A stretch of DNA of 64,000 nt from Burkholderia cenocepacia (GTDB lineage Bacteria > Pseudomonadota > Gammaproteobacteria > Burkholderiales > Burkholderiaceae), in contig NZ_UAQZ01000001.1 of assembly GCF_900446215.1 (NCBI RefSeq), positions 558,001-622,000 on the forward strand. The letters run 5' to 3'. Positions 11,443 through 20,793 of this stretch are shown here, piece by piece; the first letter of the stretch is position 1, and the number at the start of each line of letters is the position of its first letter. The notes beneath the pieces were generated by a model. The model had not been told where the DNA came from and searched no databases. It was given only the letters and a program-made list of their open reading frames with translations. A program made the translations under genes and the position numbers.

Positions 11443-11487
11443 CATGGGCGCGGCGTAACCGTTGCCGCGCACGCGCTGGCCGGTCGG

Positions 11488-11697
11488 TCAGTCCTCGTCG
11501 TCGAAATCCGATTCGTCGATCCAGTGTGCCTGGATCGCCTCGAGGATCTTCTCGCCCGAGTGCGTCGGATCGTCGTCGAAGCCGTCGAGCTCGAGCACCC
11601 ACTGGCGCAGGTCGACGAAGTTGATCCGCTGCGGGTCGATGTCGGGGTGCTTGTCCGCCAGCGCAATGGCTATTTCACGCGAATCGGTCCATTTCAT
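11488..11697 (-). CDS. iscX: Fe-S cluster assembly protein IscX
   Basis: A 69-residue acidic protein matching IscX/YfhJ (MKWTDSREIAIALADKHPD, then LDGFDDDP and the acidic tail). IscX binds IscS and is proposed to donate iron or to regulate cluster assembly. It is the last gene of the isc operon, 19 bases after fdx. Length is normal (66-70). Confidence 0.95.
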   Translation of the reverse strand: MKWTDSREIAIALADKHPDIDPQRINFVDLRQWVLELDGFDDDPTHSGEKILEAIQAHWIDESDFDDED

Positions 11698-11716
11698 CGC
11701 CTGCCTCCGGTTTCGG

Positions 11717-12058
11717 TCAGTGGTTTTCCTTCGCGTGGTTGATCGAGTACTTCGGGATCTCGACCACCAGGTCCGAATCTTCCTTCACGATCGCCTGGCA
11801 CGACAGGCGCGACGTCGGCTCGAGGCCCCACGCCTTGTCCAGCAGATCGTCCTCGTCCTCCTCGGACGGCGTCAGATCGTTGAAGCCCTCGCGGATCACC
11901 ACGTGGCACGTCGTGCATGCGCACGACTTCTCGCATGCATGCTCGATCTCGATCCCGTGATCGAGCAGGTTGTCGCAGATACTCTTGCCGGGCGTCGCGT
12001 CGATCACTGCGCCATCCGGGCACAGTTCGACGTGAGGCAGCACCACCAGTTGAGGCAT
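11717..12058 (-). CDS. fdx: ISC-type 2Fe-2S ferredoxin
   Basis: A 113-residue adrenodoxin-type ferredoxin that supplies electrons to IscU/IscS during cluster assembly. The four cluster ligands are C42, C48, C51 and C87 (in HACEKSCACTTC and RLSCQAI), at the same positions as in E. coli Fdx. The ATG at 12058 starts MPQLVVLPH. An open extension upstream overlaps the region before hscA and is not part of the protein. It sits between hscA and iscX in the standard isc order. Confidence 0.96.
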   Translation of the reverse strand: MPQLVVLPHVELCPDGAVIDATPGKSICDNLLDHGIEIEHACEKSCACTTCHVVIREGFNDLTPSEEDEDDLLDKAWGLEPTSRLSCQAIVKEDSDLVVEIPKYSINHAKENH

Positions 12059-12146
12059 GTCCGTTCCGTCAGTCAGGGTGCGGCGCGACGCGCCGCACGG
12101 TTCATCATCGCGCAGGCCGTTGCCGGCCGATGCGCGGTTCGTGGAT

Positions 12147-14015
12147 TCAGATCTCGTCGAGCCGGCGGCCCGACAGCGCGCGCTTGATGCTCTTGTCCAT
12201 CCGGCGCGCCGCGAATTCGTCGGTGCCGTCGGCCAGCGCCTTGGTCGCCGCTTCGATCGCATTCGTATCGTCGCCCTGCGCGACCGCGCGCAAGGCATCG
12301 GCCAGCGCGTCGACCTGCGCGCGCTCGTCGGCATCGAGCAGTTCGCCGTCGGCCGCCAGCGCGGCCTGCGTCGCCTCGAGCATCCGCTGGGCTTCGACCT
12401 GCGCTTCGCGCAGCGCGCGGGCGCGCATGTCGATTTCGGCGGTCTTGAAGCTGTCTTCCAGCATCTTGGCGATGTCGTCATCGGCGAGGCCGTACGACGG
12501 CTTCACGACGACCGATGCCTCGACGCCCGACTGCTGCTCGCGTGCAAATACCGACAACAGGCCGTCCGCGTCGACCTGATAGGTCACGCGAATGCGCGCG
12601 GCGCCCGCCGTCATCGGCGGAATGCCGCGCAGCTCGAAGCGCGCGAGCGACCGGCAGTCGGCCACGAGCTCGCGCTCGCCCTGCACGACGTGGATCGCCA
12701 TCGCGGTCTGGCCGTCCTTGAAGGTCGTGAATTCCTGCGCACGCGCGATCGGAATCGTCGAGTTGCGCGGAATGATCTTCTCGACGAGGCCGCCCATCGT
12801 CTCGACCCCGAGCGACAGCGGAATCACGTCGAGCAGCAACCAGTCGTCGCCGGTGCCGCGATTGCCCGCGAGCAGATCGGCCTGGATCGCCGCGCCGAGC
12901 GCGACGACCTGGTCCGGATCGAGGTTCACGAGCGGCGGCTGACCGAAATACTTCGCGACCGCGTCGCGGATCACCGGCATGCGCGTCGCGCCGCCGACGA
13001 GCACGACGCCCTTGATGTCGGCCGGCGTGACCTGCGCATCGCGCAGCGCCTTGCGGGTCGGCGTGAGCGTGCGCTGCACGAGCGGCTCGACGAGCGATGC
13101 GAACGTGTCGTGCGAAATCGTCGGCGCCAGGTGCGCGCCGCTCGACAGCGTCACGTCGAGCGCCGCTTCGGGCGCCGACGACAGCGCTTCCTTCAGCACG
13201 CGCACGCGATCGAGCAGCAGGCGCACGTCTTCGGGCGCGAGCGTCTTCGCGTCGATACCGGCCTGCGCGAGCACATGGTCGAACAGCGCGTGGTCGAAAT
13301 CGTCGCCGCCGAGCGCGGAATCGCCGCCCGCGGCCAGCACCTCGAACACGCCCTTCGTCAGCTTCAGGATCGACAGGTCGAACGTGCCGCCGCCGAGATC
13401 GTATACCGCGTAAAGACCTTCGGCCGCGTTGTCGAGACCGTAGGCGATCGCCGCGGCAGTCGGTTCGTTCAGCAGGCGCAGCACGTTGAGGCCCGCGAGA
13501 CGCGCGGCATCCTTGGTCGCCTGGCGCTGCGCATCGTCGAAATACGCGGGCACCGTGATCACCGCACCGACCAGCTCGTCGCCGAGCGTGTCTTCCGCGC
13601 GATAACGCAGCGTCGCGAGAATCTCGGCCGACACCTCCACCGGGCTCTTCACGCCGTCGATCGTGCGGATCTGCACCATGCCCGGCGCATCGACGAATTC
13701 GTACGGCGCGTTCGCCGCGCCTTCGACCTCGGCCTTGCCGCGGCCCATGAAGCGCTTGACCGACACGATCGTGTTGCGCGGATCGGTCGCGGCTTGCTCC
13801 TTCGCTTCGTGGCCGATGCGGCGGCCGCCCTTCTCGAGATAACGGACCACGGACGGCAGCAGCACGCGGCCCGCTTCGTCCGGCAGTACTTCAGGCACGC
13901 TGTTGCGCACGGCGGCGACGAGCGAGTTCGTCGTGCCGAGATCGATCCCGACGGCGAGTCGCCGCTGGTGCGGCGCCGGCGCCATGCCCGGTTCGGAAAT
14001 TTGCAGTAAAGCCAT
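12147..14015 (-). CDS. hscA: Fe-S assembly chaperone HscA (Hsp70 family)
   Basis: A 622-residue specialised Hsp70 that binds IscU through its LPPVK loop and drives cluster transfer. The ATPase phosphate-binding signatures [12 protein letters not shown] and [13 protein letters not shown] are present, followed by [11 protein letters not shown] and the substrate-binding domain. Like other HscA proteins it is shorter than DnaK and lacks the long DnaK C-terminal tail. Start set at ATG 14015 ([10 protein letters not shown]); the 15 residues readable upstream are not family-like. hscB lies 54 bases upstream. Confidence 0.96.
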   Translation of the reverse strand: MALLQISEPGMAPAPHQRRLAVGIDLGTTNSLVAAVRNSVPEVLPDEAGRVLLPSVVRYLEKGGRRIGHEAKEQAATDPRNTIVSVKRFMGRGKAEVEGAANAPYEFVDAPGMVQIRTIDGVKSPVEVSAEILATLRYRAEDTLGDELVGAVITVPAYFDDAQRQATKDAARLAGLNVLRLLNEPTAAAIAYGLDNAAEGLYAVYDLGGGTFDLSILKLTKGVFEVLAAGGDSALGGDDFDHALFDHVLAQAGIDAKTLAPEDVRLLLDRVRVLKEALSSAPEAALDVTLSSGAHLAPTISHDTFASLVEPLVQRTLTPTRKALRDAQVTPADIKGVVLVGGATRMPVIRDAVAKYFGQPPLVNLDPDQVVALGAAIQADLLAGNRGTGDDWLLLDVIPLSLGVETMGGLVEKIIPRNSTIPIARAQEFTTFKDGQTAMAIHVVQGERELVADCRSLARFELRGIPPMTAGAARIRVTYQVDADGLLSVFAREQQSGVEASVVVKPSYGLADDDIAKMLEDSFKTAEIDMRARALREAQVEAQRMLEATQAALAADGELLDADERAQVDALADALRAVAQGDDTNAIEAATKALADGTDEFAARRMDKSIKRALSGRRLDEI

Positions 14016-14069
14016 CTTGGTTCGTTCGGGCGCTCGGCCCGTTTGCTGCGCGTGCCGCAAGGCACGCGG

Positions 14070-14597
14070 TTAAGTTTCGAGGCGCTCGATCTGTGCGCCC
14101 ACTTCCGACGCGACCCGTTCGATGAACATCAGCTGACGCACGGCTTCCGCGGCGGCCTGGTCGGCGCCGCTGTCGAGCAGCGTGCCGAGGCGCTCGACGC
14201 GCACGCGCTTCTCGTCGCGCAACTCGGCGAGCAACGCATCGAGCGCGTCGACGTTGCGGGCGGCCGCGGCATCCTCGATGCCCTCGCGCCACTCCATCTG
14301 CTGCATCAGGAACGCAGGCTCCATCGCCGTGTTGTTTTCCGCGCCGATGTCGACGCCGCGCAGCGACAGCAGATAGGACGCGCGCTTCAGCGGATCGCGC
14401 AGCGTGCGGTACGCCTCGTTCGCGCGGGTGGCCCATTGCATCGCGATACGCTTTTGCGCGTCGCCGGCCGCCGCGAAGCGGTCCGGATGCACCTGCGTCT
14501 GCACCGTCCGGTAGGCGGCGTCGAGCGCCGTCTCGTCGAGCGCGAATTGCGCCGGCAGGTGAAACAGGTCGAAATGGCTGTCTTTCAGCGAAACCAT
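14070..14597 (-). CDS. hscB: Fe-S assembly co-chaperone HscB (J-domain protein)
   Basis: A 175-residue J-protein that stimulates HscA ATPase and delivers IscU. It contains the J-domain HPD motif (TQVHPDRFA) near residue 40 and the C-terminal three-helix HscB oligomerisation domain (LMQQMEWRE). Start at ATG 14597 ([12 protein letters not shown]). The frame continues upstream for 26 residues, but these lack family similarity. Normal length for HscB (171-176). Confidence 0.95.
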   Translation of the reverse strand: MVSLKDSHFDLFHLPAQFALDETALDAAYRTVQTQVHPDRFAAAGDAQKRIAMQWATRANEAYRTLRDPLKRASYLLSLRGVDIGAENNTAMEPAFLMQQMEWREGIEDAAAARNVDALDALLAELRDEKRVRVERLGTLLDSGADQAAAEAVRQLMFIERVASEVGAQIERLET

Positions 14598-14693
14598 CGT
14601 CGCGTTCAATTCCGGTTCGTCGCGCGGCAAACGCCGCACATTAAAAAGGCGGCCCGTGCCGCCTCTTGCCCGCATCGCGCGGAGCGCGCCGCG

Positions 14694-15017
14694 TCACACG
14701 CGGAACGATTCCCCGCACCCGCACTCGTCCTTCACGTTCGGGTTGTTGAACTTGAACCCTTCGTTCAGGCCTTCGCGGGCGAAGTCGAGCTCGGTGCCGT
14801 CAATATAGGCGAGGCTCTTCGGGTCAACGATGACCTTCACGCCATGGCTCTCGAACACCTGATCCTCGGGCGCCAGCTCGTCGACATACTCGAGCTTGTA
14901 CGCGAGTCCCGAGCACCCGGTCGTGCGAACGCCAAGCCGCAGGCCCATACCCTTACCGCGACGGACGAGGTATTTCTGCACGTGCTGTGCTGCTTTTTCG
15001 GTCAGTGTAATTGCCAT
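14694..15017 (-). CDS. iscA: A-type Fe-S carrier protein IscA
   Basis: A 107-residue A-type scaffold/carrier with the three conserved cysteines C35 (TTGCSG), C99 and C101 (ECGCGES). These proteins carry 4Fe-4S clusters or iron to targets. It sits 65 bases after iscU and 96 before hscB in standard order. The start at ATG 15017 ([10 protein letters not shown]) is unambiguous. Confidence 0.97.
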   Translation of the reverse strand: MAITLTEKAAQHVQKYLVRRGKGMGLRLGVRTTGCSGLAYKLEYVDELAPEDQVFESHGVKVIVDPKSLAYIDGTELDFAREGLNEGFKFNNPNVKDECGCGESFRV

Positions 15018-15082
15018 GATGTCCTTGCCGCGGCGCCCCACCCGGAGGCACCGCGTTTCCTTCCCTAGCCGCTCGGTGCCGC

Positions 15083-15490
15083 TCAGGCTGCTGCCTGATC
15101 GCCTTCCTTGGTGTCGTGGCGCTTCTTGTAGTCGGCCACGGCTGCCTTGATCGCGTCTTCCGCGAGGATCGAGCAGTGAATCTTCACCGGCGGCAGCGCG
15201 AGTTCCTCGGCGATCTGCGTGTTCTTGATCGACAGTGCCTCGTCGAGCGTCTTGCCCTTCACCCATTCGGTGACGAGCGAGCTCGATGCGATCGCCGAAC
15301 CGCAACCGTAAGTCTTGAACTTCGCGTCTTCGATCACGCCGTCCGCGCCGACGCGGATCTGCAGCTTCATCACGTCGCCGCAAGCCGGCGCGCCGACCAT
15401 GCCCGTGCCGACCGTGTCGTCGTCCTTCGCGAACGAACCGACGTTGCGCGGGTTTTCGTAGTGATCCAGAACCTTGTTGCTGTAAGACAT
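15083..15490 (-). CDS. iscU: Fe-S cluster scaffold protein IscU
   Basis: A 135-residue scaffold on which 2Fe-2S clusters are built from IscS sulfur. The ligand cysteines are C37 (PACGDV), C63 (YGCGSAIA) and C106 (KIHCSILA). The LPPVK motif recognised by HscA is intact at residues 99-103. It lies 67 bases after iscS in the operon. Confidence 0.97.
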   Translation of the reverse strand: MSYSNKVLDHYENPRNVGSFAKDDDTVGTGMVGAPACGDVMKLQIRVGADGVIEDAKFKTYGCGSAIASSSLVTEWVKGKTLDEALSIKNTQIAEELALPPVKIHCSILAEDAIKAAVADYKKRHDTKEGDQAAA

Positions 15491-15557
15491 GACTCAGACT
15501 CCTTGACTCGTTACGTCTGCGTGCGTCAATCCGCCCGCGGTTGCATTCAATGCGGTA

Positions 15558-16781
15558 TCAGTGTGCGGCCCATTCGATCGTCGACAGATCGATGCCTTCC
15601 TGGTGCATTTCCCAGAGCGGCGACAGTTCGCGCAGCTTCGCGATCTTGCTGTTCAGCAGATCGATCACGAAGTCGACTTCCTGCTCCGTCGTGAAGCGGC
15701 CGACCGTGAAGCGGATCGAGCTGTGCGCGAGTTCGTCGTTGCGGCCGAGCGCCCGCAGCACGTACGACGGCTCCAGCGACGCCGACGTGCACGCGGAGCC
15801 CGACGACACCGCGACGTCCTTGATCGCCATGATCAGCGACTCGCCTTCGACGAAGTTGAAGCTGATGTTCAGGTTGTGCGGGACACGGTGATCCATGTCG
15901 CCGTTCACGTAGGTTTCCTCGATCTGCGACAGGCCGCGCAGCAGCTTGTCGCGCAGCATGCGGATGCGCTCGTTCTCGGTCGCCATTTCCTCGCGGGCGA
16001 TACGGAACGCTTCGCCCATGCCGACGATCTGGTGCGTCGGCAGCGTGCCCGAACGCATGCCGCGTTCGTGGCCGCCGCCGTGCATCTGCGCCTCGATGCG
16101 CACGCGCGGCTTGCGACGCACGTACAGCGCACCGATGCCCTTCGGGCCGTAGGTCTTGTGGGCCGAGAACGACATCAGGTCGACCTTCAGCTTCGCGAGA
16201 TCGATCGCAACCTTGCCGGTCGACTGCGCGGCATCGACGTGGAACACGATGCCCTTCTCGCGGCAGATCTCGCCGATCGTCTCGATGTCCTGGATCACGC
16301 CGATCTCGTTGTTCACGTGCATCACCGACACGAGGATCGTGTCCGGGCGCAGCGCGGCCTTGAACACGTCGAGATCGATCAGGCCGTCATCCTTCACGTC
16401 GAGGTAGGTGACTTCGAAACCGTCGCGCTCGAGCTCGCGGCACGTATCGAGCACGGCCTTGTGCTCGGTCTTCACCGTGATGATGTGCTTGCCCTTGCCC
16501 TTGTAGAAGTTCGCGGCGCCCTTGATCGCGAGGTTGTCCGACTCGGTGGCGCCGGACGTCCAGATGATCTCGCGCGGATCCGCGTTCACGAGCGCGGCCA
16601 CTTGCTCGCGTGCTTCCTCGACCGCACGCTCCGCGTCCCAGCCATAGGCGTGGCTGCGCGACGCCGGGTTGCCGAACTGCTCGCGCAGGTACGGCACCAT
16701 CTTGTCGACCACGCGCGGATCGACCGGCGTCGTCGCGCTGTAATCCATATAGATGGGCAGGTGGAGAGTCTCTTGGGTCAT
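15558..16781 (-). CDS. iscS: Cysteine desulfurase IscS
   Basis: A 407-residue PLP enzyme that takes sulfur from cysteine for Fe-S clusters and tRNA thiolation. Landmarks are the N-terminal [14 protein letters not shown], the PLP lysine in [10 protein letters not shown] and the mobile catalytic cysteine in [17 protein letters not shown]. The ATG at 16781 gives [12 protein letters not shown]; the frame is open further upstream through the iscR region, but that part is not IscS. It is the first enzyme gene after iscR, 65 bases downstream. Confidence 0.97.
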   Translation of the reverse strand: MTQETLHLPIYMDYSATTPVDPRVVDKMVPYLREQFGNPASRSHAYGWDAERAVEEAREQVAALVNADPREIIWTSGATESDNLAIKGAANFYKGKGKHIITVKTEHKAVLDTCRELERDGFEVTYLDVKDDGLIDLDVFKAALRPDTILVSVMHVNNEIGVIQDIETIGEICREKGIVFHVDAAQSTGKVAIDLAKLKVDLMSFSAHKTYGPKGIGALYVRRKPRVRIEAQMHGGGHERGMRSGTLPTHQIVGMGEAFRIAREEMATENERIRMLRDKLLRGLSQIEETYVNGDMDHRVPHNLNISFNFVEGESLIMAIKDVAVSSGSACTSASLEPSYVLRALGRNDELAHSSIRFTVGRFTTEQEVDFVIDLLNSKIAKLRELSPLWEMHQEGIDLSTIEWAAH

Positions 16782-16846
16782 CTGTCGCTCCGGGTATTCT
16801 GTGCAGGGACTATGTGCGTTATGGGGTATGGCGGGCGCCTTCGCGC

Positions 16847-17386
16847 TCACGAACTCGCGATGTTGAACACCGAATTGGGGCCGAGCGGCATCGTGCGCGC
16901 GGGCTCGGCCGGTGCGGCGACGGGCTCGGGCGCGCGACGATCGCGCAGCACCGCGGGGGCGCCCTCGCGTGCGCGCTGCTGATCGACGAGATCCTGCAGC
17001 GACACCGAATCGAGGTATTCGACCATCTTCTGGTTCAGCGTCGACCACAGCTCGTGCGTCATGCAATGGCCGTCGGGCTGCTTCGAGCCGTCGCACGTGC
17101 CTTTGCCGCCGCACTGCGTGGCGTCGAGCGGTTCATCGACCGCGATGATGATGTCGGCAACGGTGACGTCCTGCGCGCGACGCGCGAGGTTGTAGCCGCC
17201 GCCCGGGCCGCGCACGGATTCGACGATTTCATGCCTGCGCAGCTTGCCGAACAGCTGTTCGAGATACGAGAGCGAAATCCGCTGGCGCTGGCTGATGCCT
17301 GCAAGCGTCACCGGGCCCTGCTCCTGGCGCAGTGCCAAGTCAATCATCGCCGTGACGGCGAAACGGCCTTTGGTGGTGAGTCTCAT
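16847..17386 (-). CDS. iscR: Fe-S cluster regulator IscR (Rrf2 family)
   Basis: A 179-residue Rrf2-family regulator that senses Fe-S status and represses its own operon in the 2Fe-2S form. The winged-helix N-terminus [17 protein letters not shown] is typical. Cluster ligands are C92, C98 and C108, with H111 in HCMTHELW. In E. coli the set is C92, C98, C104 and H107, so the loop between the second and third cysteine is four residues longer here. The C-terminal 40 residues are a Pro/Ala/Arg-rich tail. Two IscR-type boxes lie in the promoter. Confidence 0.96.
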   Translation of the reverse strand: MRLTTKGRFAVTAMIDLALRQEQGPVTLAGISQRQRISLSYLEQLFGKLRRHEIVESVRGPGGGYNLARRAQDVTVADIIIAVDEPLDATQCGGKGTCDGSKQPDGHCMTHELWSTLNQKMVEYLDSVSLQDLVDQQRAREGAPAVLRDRRAPEPVAAPAEPARTMPLGPNSVFNIASS

Positions 17387-17403
17387 GGTGTCTAGGGGAC
17401 TGC

Positions 17404-17455
17404 AATCTTGACGATTTTGGTCAAGTATAAATATTTGACGTTTTTAGTCAAGTAT
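17404..17455 (-). promoter_or_regulatory. iscR operon promoter with two type-1 IscR boxes
   Basis: On the minus strand, -35 TTGACT (17451-17446) and -10 TATACT (17429-17424) are separated by 16 bases. Two 25-bp imperfect palindromes in direct orientation, each beginning ATACTTGAC and containing CGTCAA, lie at 17431-17455 and 17404-17428. They match the E. coli type-1 IscR consensus at about 22 and 21 of 25 positions by eye. One covers the -35 and spacer, the other the -10 and the likely start (about 17417), a layout suited to repression. Confidence 0.85.
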
Positions 17456-17500
17456 CCATGTCTTTGAAAGGGTATTCGCAGACCGCTGAATACCGTGCGA

Positions 17501-17983
17501 TCAGCGCGCCGTGCGGGCCCGGAGCGTCTCCAGCAGGCCCGCGCACGCGCGCTCGACCTGGTCGAGCACCTGTTCGAAGCCCTGCGCACCGCCGAAATAC
17601 GGATCGGCCACTTCGGTTTCGGTCGCGCCCGGCGCGAACTCCATCAGCAGACGCACCTTGTCGCGATGCTGCGGCGGGCAACGGCGGCGCAGTTCGGCGA
17701 GATTCGCCTCGTCCATCGCGAGCAGCAGATCGAACCGCTCGAAATCCGCCGCGCTCACCTGCCGCGCGCGCAGCGCCGACAGATCGTAGCCGCGGCTCCG
17801 GGCGGCCGCCTGCGCGCGCGTATCGGGCGGCTCGCCCACGTGCCAGTCGCCGGTGCCGGCCGAATCGATCGCGATCCGGTCGGCCAGCGCGGCCGCGTCG
17901 ACCTGGTGGCGCATCACCCCTTCCGCGGTGGGCGAACGGCAGATGTTGCCGAGACAGACGAAACAGATCGCAACGCGGGTCAT
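17501..17983 (-). CDS. Low-molecular-weight protein-tyrosine phosphatase
   Basis: A 160-residue LMW-PTP. The P-loop C-X5-R motif CLGNICRS is at residues 10-17 and the general-acid loop DPYFG is near residue 128. Such enzymes dephosphorylate tyrosine kinases and exopolysaccharide regulators, but no BY-kinase or polysaccharide gene is nearby, so the substrate is unknown. It lies 115 bases upstream of iscR on the same strand, separated from it by the IscR-regulated promoter. Confidence 0.94.
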   Translation of the reverse strand: MTRVAICFVCLGNICRSPTAEGVMRHQVDAAALADRIAIDSAGTGDWHVGEPPDTRAQAAARSRGYDLSALRARQVSAADFERFDLLLAMDEANLAELRRRCPPQHRDKVRLLMEFAPGATETEVADPYFGGAQGFEQVLDQVERACAGLLETLRARTAR

Positions 17984-18084
17984 CGCACTATCGGAAAGCC
18001 GCGGCGGACCGCGTGGGAGAAGAACACGCCATTATACAAAGGCGACCGGAATCGCGCCGCCGCGCCAAGCGACGGCGCCATGCC

Positions 18085-18312
18085 TTACAGCGCCTTCGGC
18101 GCAGCGAGCGCAATCTCGCCGGATGCCGCCGGCAGCGGCGTCGCCGCGTCGCCGACCAGCCCGAACGACACCGCGCGCGCCAGTTCGGCGGACGCCTGGT
18201 GAACCGCGAGCGGGCCGCGCGACGGCGCACCGGCCGTCGCATGCAGATAGGCAACCGCTGCCAGCGGGACCACGATTGCCAGCGGCCAGTACATCGATAT
18301 TGTCTTTTTCAT
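18085..18312 (-). CDS. Small exported or membrane-anchored hypothetical protein
   Basis: A 75-residue protein that I do not recognise. It has a strong Shine-Dalgarno (AAGGAGGT) eight bases before the ATG at 18312. The N-terminus MKKTISMYWPLAIVVPLAAVAYLHATAGA looks like a signal peptide or single membrane segment. The remaining 45 residues are Ala/Pro-rich with no motif. It lies alone between lutB and the tyrosine phosphatase. The ribosome-binding site and signal sequence argue that it is real; the function is unknown. Confidence 0.65.
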   Translation of the reverse strand: MKKTISMYWPLAIVVPLAAVAYLHATAGAPSRGPLAVHQASAELARAVSFGLVGDAATPLPAASGEIALAAPKAL

Positions 18313-18440
18313 GATGCGGACCTCCTTGACCTCGTACCCCGAAACCCAATTCCGGGGACTACAGACGAGATTCTATAGACCGCATCTATCGAGATAAATA
18401 TACAAATAGCGAACGCACTGTTGCTGCCCGCTGAACAGTG

Positions 18441-19853
18441 TCAGCCGAGGTGACTTTGCGACGCCGCGTACAGCTCGCGGAACGTGCGCCCGGTCGGCGT
18501 CGGCATGTCGCGCGTGTCCATCCAGCCGCCCATCATCGGCAGGCGCCGCAACGTGCCGCCGTTGCCGCCCAGCCGTTCGAGGATGCGCACGGCGAGCTTG
18601 GTCGTCAGCGCATACAGCATCGGCCGCCGGGCGAAGAAACCCCACGCGGCGAGCGCCGCCCGCTCGCGCCACGGCCGCAGATGGCGCTCGACCTGCTTCT
18701 CGCGCAGCGTGCGCAGCAGGTGCGACAACGGAATCCCGGCCGGACAGACGCTGTCGCATTCGCCGCACAGCGTCGCGGCCTGCGGCAGGTCGAGCGTGCG
18801 GTCGAGCCCGACGTAGCTCGGCGTCAGCACCGAGCCCATCGGCCCCGGATAGACCCAGCCGTACGCATGACCGCCGACCTTCTGGTACACCGGGCAATGG
18901 TTCATGCACGCGCCGCAGCGGATGCAGCGCAGCATCTCCTGGAATTCGCCGCCGATCAGGCCGGTGCGGCCGCCGTCGACGAGCACCACGTAGTTGTGCT
19001 CGGGGCCGTCCTCGTCGCCCGGCCCGCGCGGCCCGGTCAGCAGCGAGAAGTAGTTCGACGTCTTCTGCCCGGTTGCGGAGCGCGGCAGCAGCCGCATCGC
19101 GGTCGCGAGATCCTCGAGCGTCGGCAGCACCTTCTCGATGCCCGTCACCGCAACATGCACGCGCGGCATGACCGTGCACATGCCCTCGTTCCCTTCGTTC
19201 GTCACGATCGCGACCGAGCCCGTCTCCGCGATCACGAAATTGCCGCCCGTCACGCCCATGTCGGCCGACATGAAATGCGGGCGCAGCACCTCGCGCGCCT
19301 CGCGCGTCATGTCCGGAATCTCGGTGAGCCGCTCACGCCGGTGCGTGCGCGCGAACAGGTCGGCGATCTCGTCCTTGTCCTTGTGCACGACGGGCGCAAT
19401 GATGTGGCTCGGCGGCTCGTTGTCGTTGATCTGCAGGATGTATTCGCCGAGGTCCGTCTCGATCGACTGCACGCCCATCTCCGCGAGCACCGCGTTCAGG
19501 CGCATTTCCTCGGACACCATCGACTTGGTCTTGATGACCTTCTTCACGTCGTGCCGGCGCGCGATGTCGGCCACGAGCCGCGCGGCGTCCGCGGTCGTCT
19601 CGGCGAACAGGACCGTCGTGCCGCGCCGCGTCGCCTCGCGCTCGAATGCCTCGAGCCACACGTCGAGATGCTCCAGCGCGCGGTTGCGGCGCGCCTTGAG
19701 CGCGGCGCGCGTGGCCGGGAAGTCGATCAGGGTCATCGCGTCGGCGCGGGCGGACACGAACTTCGTCGACAGCTTCTTCAGGTTCTGCTGCAGGCGCTGG
19801 TCGGCCAGCTTCTGGCCGGCGCGCGCCTTGAAATGCATCGATTGGACTTGCAT
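18441..19853 (-). CDS. lutB: Lactate utilisation Fe-S protein LutB
   Basis: A 470-residue iron-sulfur subunit of the LutABC-type L-lactate oxidation complex. It has an N-terminal DUF162-like domain (with KTKSMVSEEM and GVTGGNFVIAETGS) and then two cysteine clusters, CIRCGACMNHCP and CGECDSVCP, for 4Fe-4S clusters. The ATG at 19853 begins MQVQSMHFKARAG. It follows lutA by 34 bases. The third subunit, lutC, is not downstream as in Bacillus; the next genes are unrelated. Confidence 0.93.
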   Translation of the reverse strand: MQVQSMHFKARAGQKLADQRLQQNLKKLSTKFVSARADAMTLIDFPATRAALKARRNRALEHLDVWLEAFEREATRRGTTVLFAETTADAARLVADIARRHDVKKVIKTKSMVSEEMRLNAVLAEMGVQSIETDLGEYILQINDNEPPSHIIAPVVHKDKDEIADLFARTHRRERLTEIPDMTREAREVLRPHFMSADMGVTGGNFVIAETGSVAIVTNEGNEGMCTVMPRVHVAVTGIEKVLPTLEDLATAMRLLPRSATGQKTSNYFSLLTGPRGPGDEDGPEHNYVVLVDGGRTGLIGGEFQEMLRCIRCGACMNHCPVYQKVGGHAYGWVYPGPMGSVLTPSYVGLDRTLDLPQAATLCGECDSVCPAGIPLSHLLRTLREKQVERHLRPWRERAALAAWGFFARRPMLYALTTKLAVRILERLGGNGGTLRRLPMMGGWMDTRDMPTPTGRTFRELYAASQSHLG

Positions 19854-19887
19854 CGCGGTATCGGGGAAAAGTGAGCGGAACCGGGCG

Positions 19888-20610
19888 TCAGACGTCGCCC
19901 GCCAGCACCTGCGCGACGTGCAGCACGCGCGTGTCGCGGTCGCCGGTGCGGCGCAACCGCCCTTCGATGTTCAGCATGCAGCCGAGATCGCCGAGCACGA
20001 CGGTGCCCGCGCCCGACGCGCGCACGTTCGCGCATTTCTCGTCCGCGATGGCCGCCGAGATGTCGCCGTACTTGACCGCGAACGTGCCGCCGAAGCCGCA
20101 ACAGTGCTCGCAATCCTTCATCTCGGTCACCGCGACGCCGCGCTGCGCGAGCAGCGCGCGCGGCTGCGCCTTCACGCCGAGCTCGCGCAGGCCCGAGCAT
20201 GAATCGTGATAGGTGACCGGCCCGGCGAATTCGCCCGGCGCGAGCGACACCTTCGCGACGTTCGCGAGGAAATCGGTCAGTTCGTGGACTTTCTGCTGGA
20301 ATCGCGTGTAGCGCCCCATCAGTTCGGGGTCGTCGCGGAACAGGTCGCCGTAGTGCGCGCGGATCATCCCGCCGCACGAACCCGACGGCGCGACGACGTA
20401 ATCGAACTGCTCGAACTCGCGCAGCGTCTTTTCCGCGAGATCGCGCGCGAGCGCACGGTCGCCCGAGTTGTAGGCCGGCTGGCCGCAGCAGGTCTGCGCG
20501 GGCGGCACGATCACCTCGTAGCCGGCGTCGCGAATCAGCTTGAGCGCCGAAAAGCCGATTTCGGGGCGCATCAGGTCGACCAGGCAGGTGACGAACAAAC
20601 CGACTCGCAT
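19888..20610 (-). CDS. lutA: Lactate utilisation protein LutA (CCG-domain subunit)
   Basis: A 240-residue protein with two cysteine-rich CCG domains (CCGQPAYNSG near residue 41 and HCCGFGGTF near residue 169), the heterodisulfide-reductase-like subunit of lactate oxidation. ATG 20610 is preceded by GAAGGAG. It is the first gene of the lut operon, expressed from a clear sigma-70 promoter and divergent from an IclR-family regulator that is the obvious candidate controller. Confidence 0.93.
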   Translation of the reverse strand: MRVGLFVTCLVDLMRPEIGFSALKLIRDAGYEVIVPPAQTCCGQPAYNSGDRALARDLAEKTLREFEQFDYVVAPSGSCGGMIRAHYGDLFRDDPELMGRYTRFQQKVHELTDFLANVAKVSLAPGEFAGPVTYHDSCSGLRELGVKAQPRALLAQRGVAVTEMKDCEHCCGFGGTFAVKYGDISAAIADEKCANVRASGAGTVVLGDLGCMLNIEGRLRRTGDRDTRVLHVAQVLAGDV

Positions 20611-20637
20611 ACGTGCTCCTTCGAGAAAACGGCTCTC

Positions 20638-20666
20638 ATTATCCGACGTTTGGCCAGCAAGACCAA
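20638..20666 (-). promoter_or_regulatory. Sigma-70 promoter of the lutAB operon
   Basis: Minus-strand -35 TTGGTC (20666-20661) and -10 GATAAT (20643-20638) are separated by exactly 17 bases. Transcription should start near 20631, giving a leader of about 20 bases that includes the GAAGGAG ribosome-binding site. Confidence 0.75.
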
Positions 20667-20744
20667 CGCCGGCCCGCGCGCAAGCCCGCACTGCGCGAAA
20701 CGAGGACTTCCTCGAACGGCGTTCGCTTTTTTCACAATACGAGA

Positions 20745-20776
20745 TACAATCGTTGCAACACCGCTTGACGCGTCAA
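20745..20776 (+). promoter_or_regulatory. Promoter and palindromic operator candidates of the IclR gene
   Basis: TACAAT at 20745-20750 is a good -10 box with a weak -35 (TTCGCT, 20722-20727). Two perfect palindromes lie just downstream: GTTGCAAC (20752-20759) and TTGACGCGTCAA (20765-20776), covering the predicted start. This is a natural site for autorepression by the IclR protein, but binding is inference. Confidence 0.55.
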
Positions 20777-20793
20777 CCGATTCCTCCCCCGAC

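Noticed and set aside
18416..18440. CACTGTT/AACAGTG dyad after lutB as a terminator.
   Set aside because: The stem is only 7 bp with an 11-base loop and no T tract.
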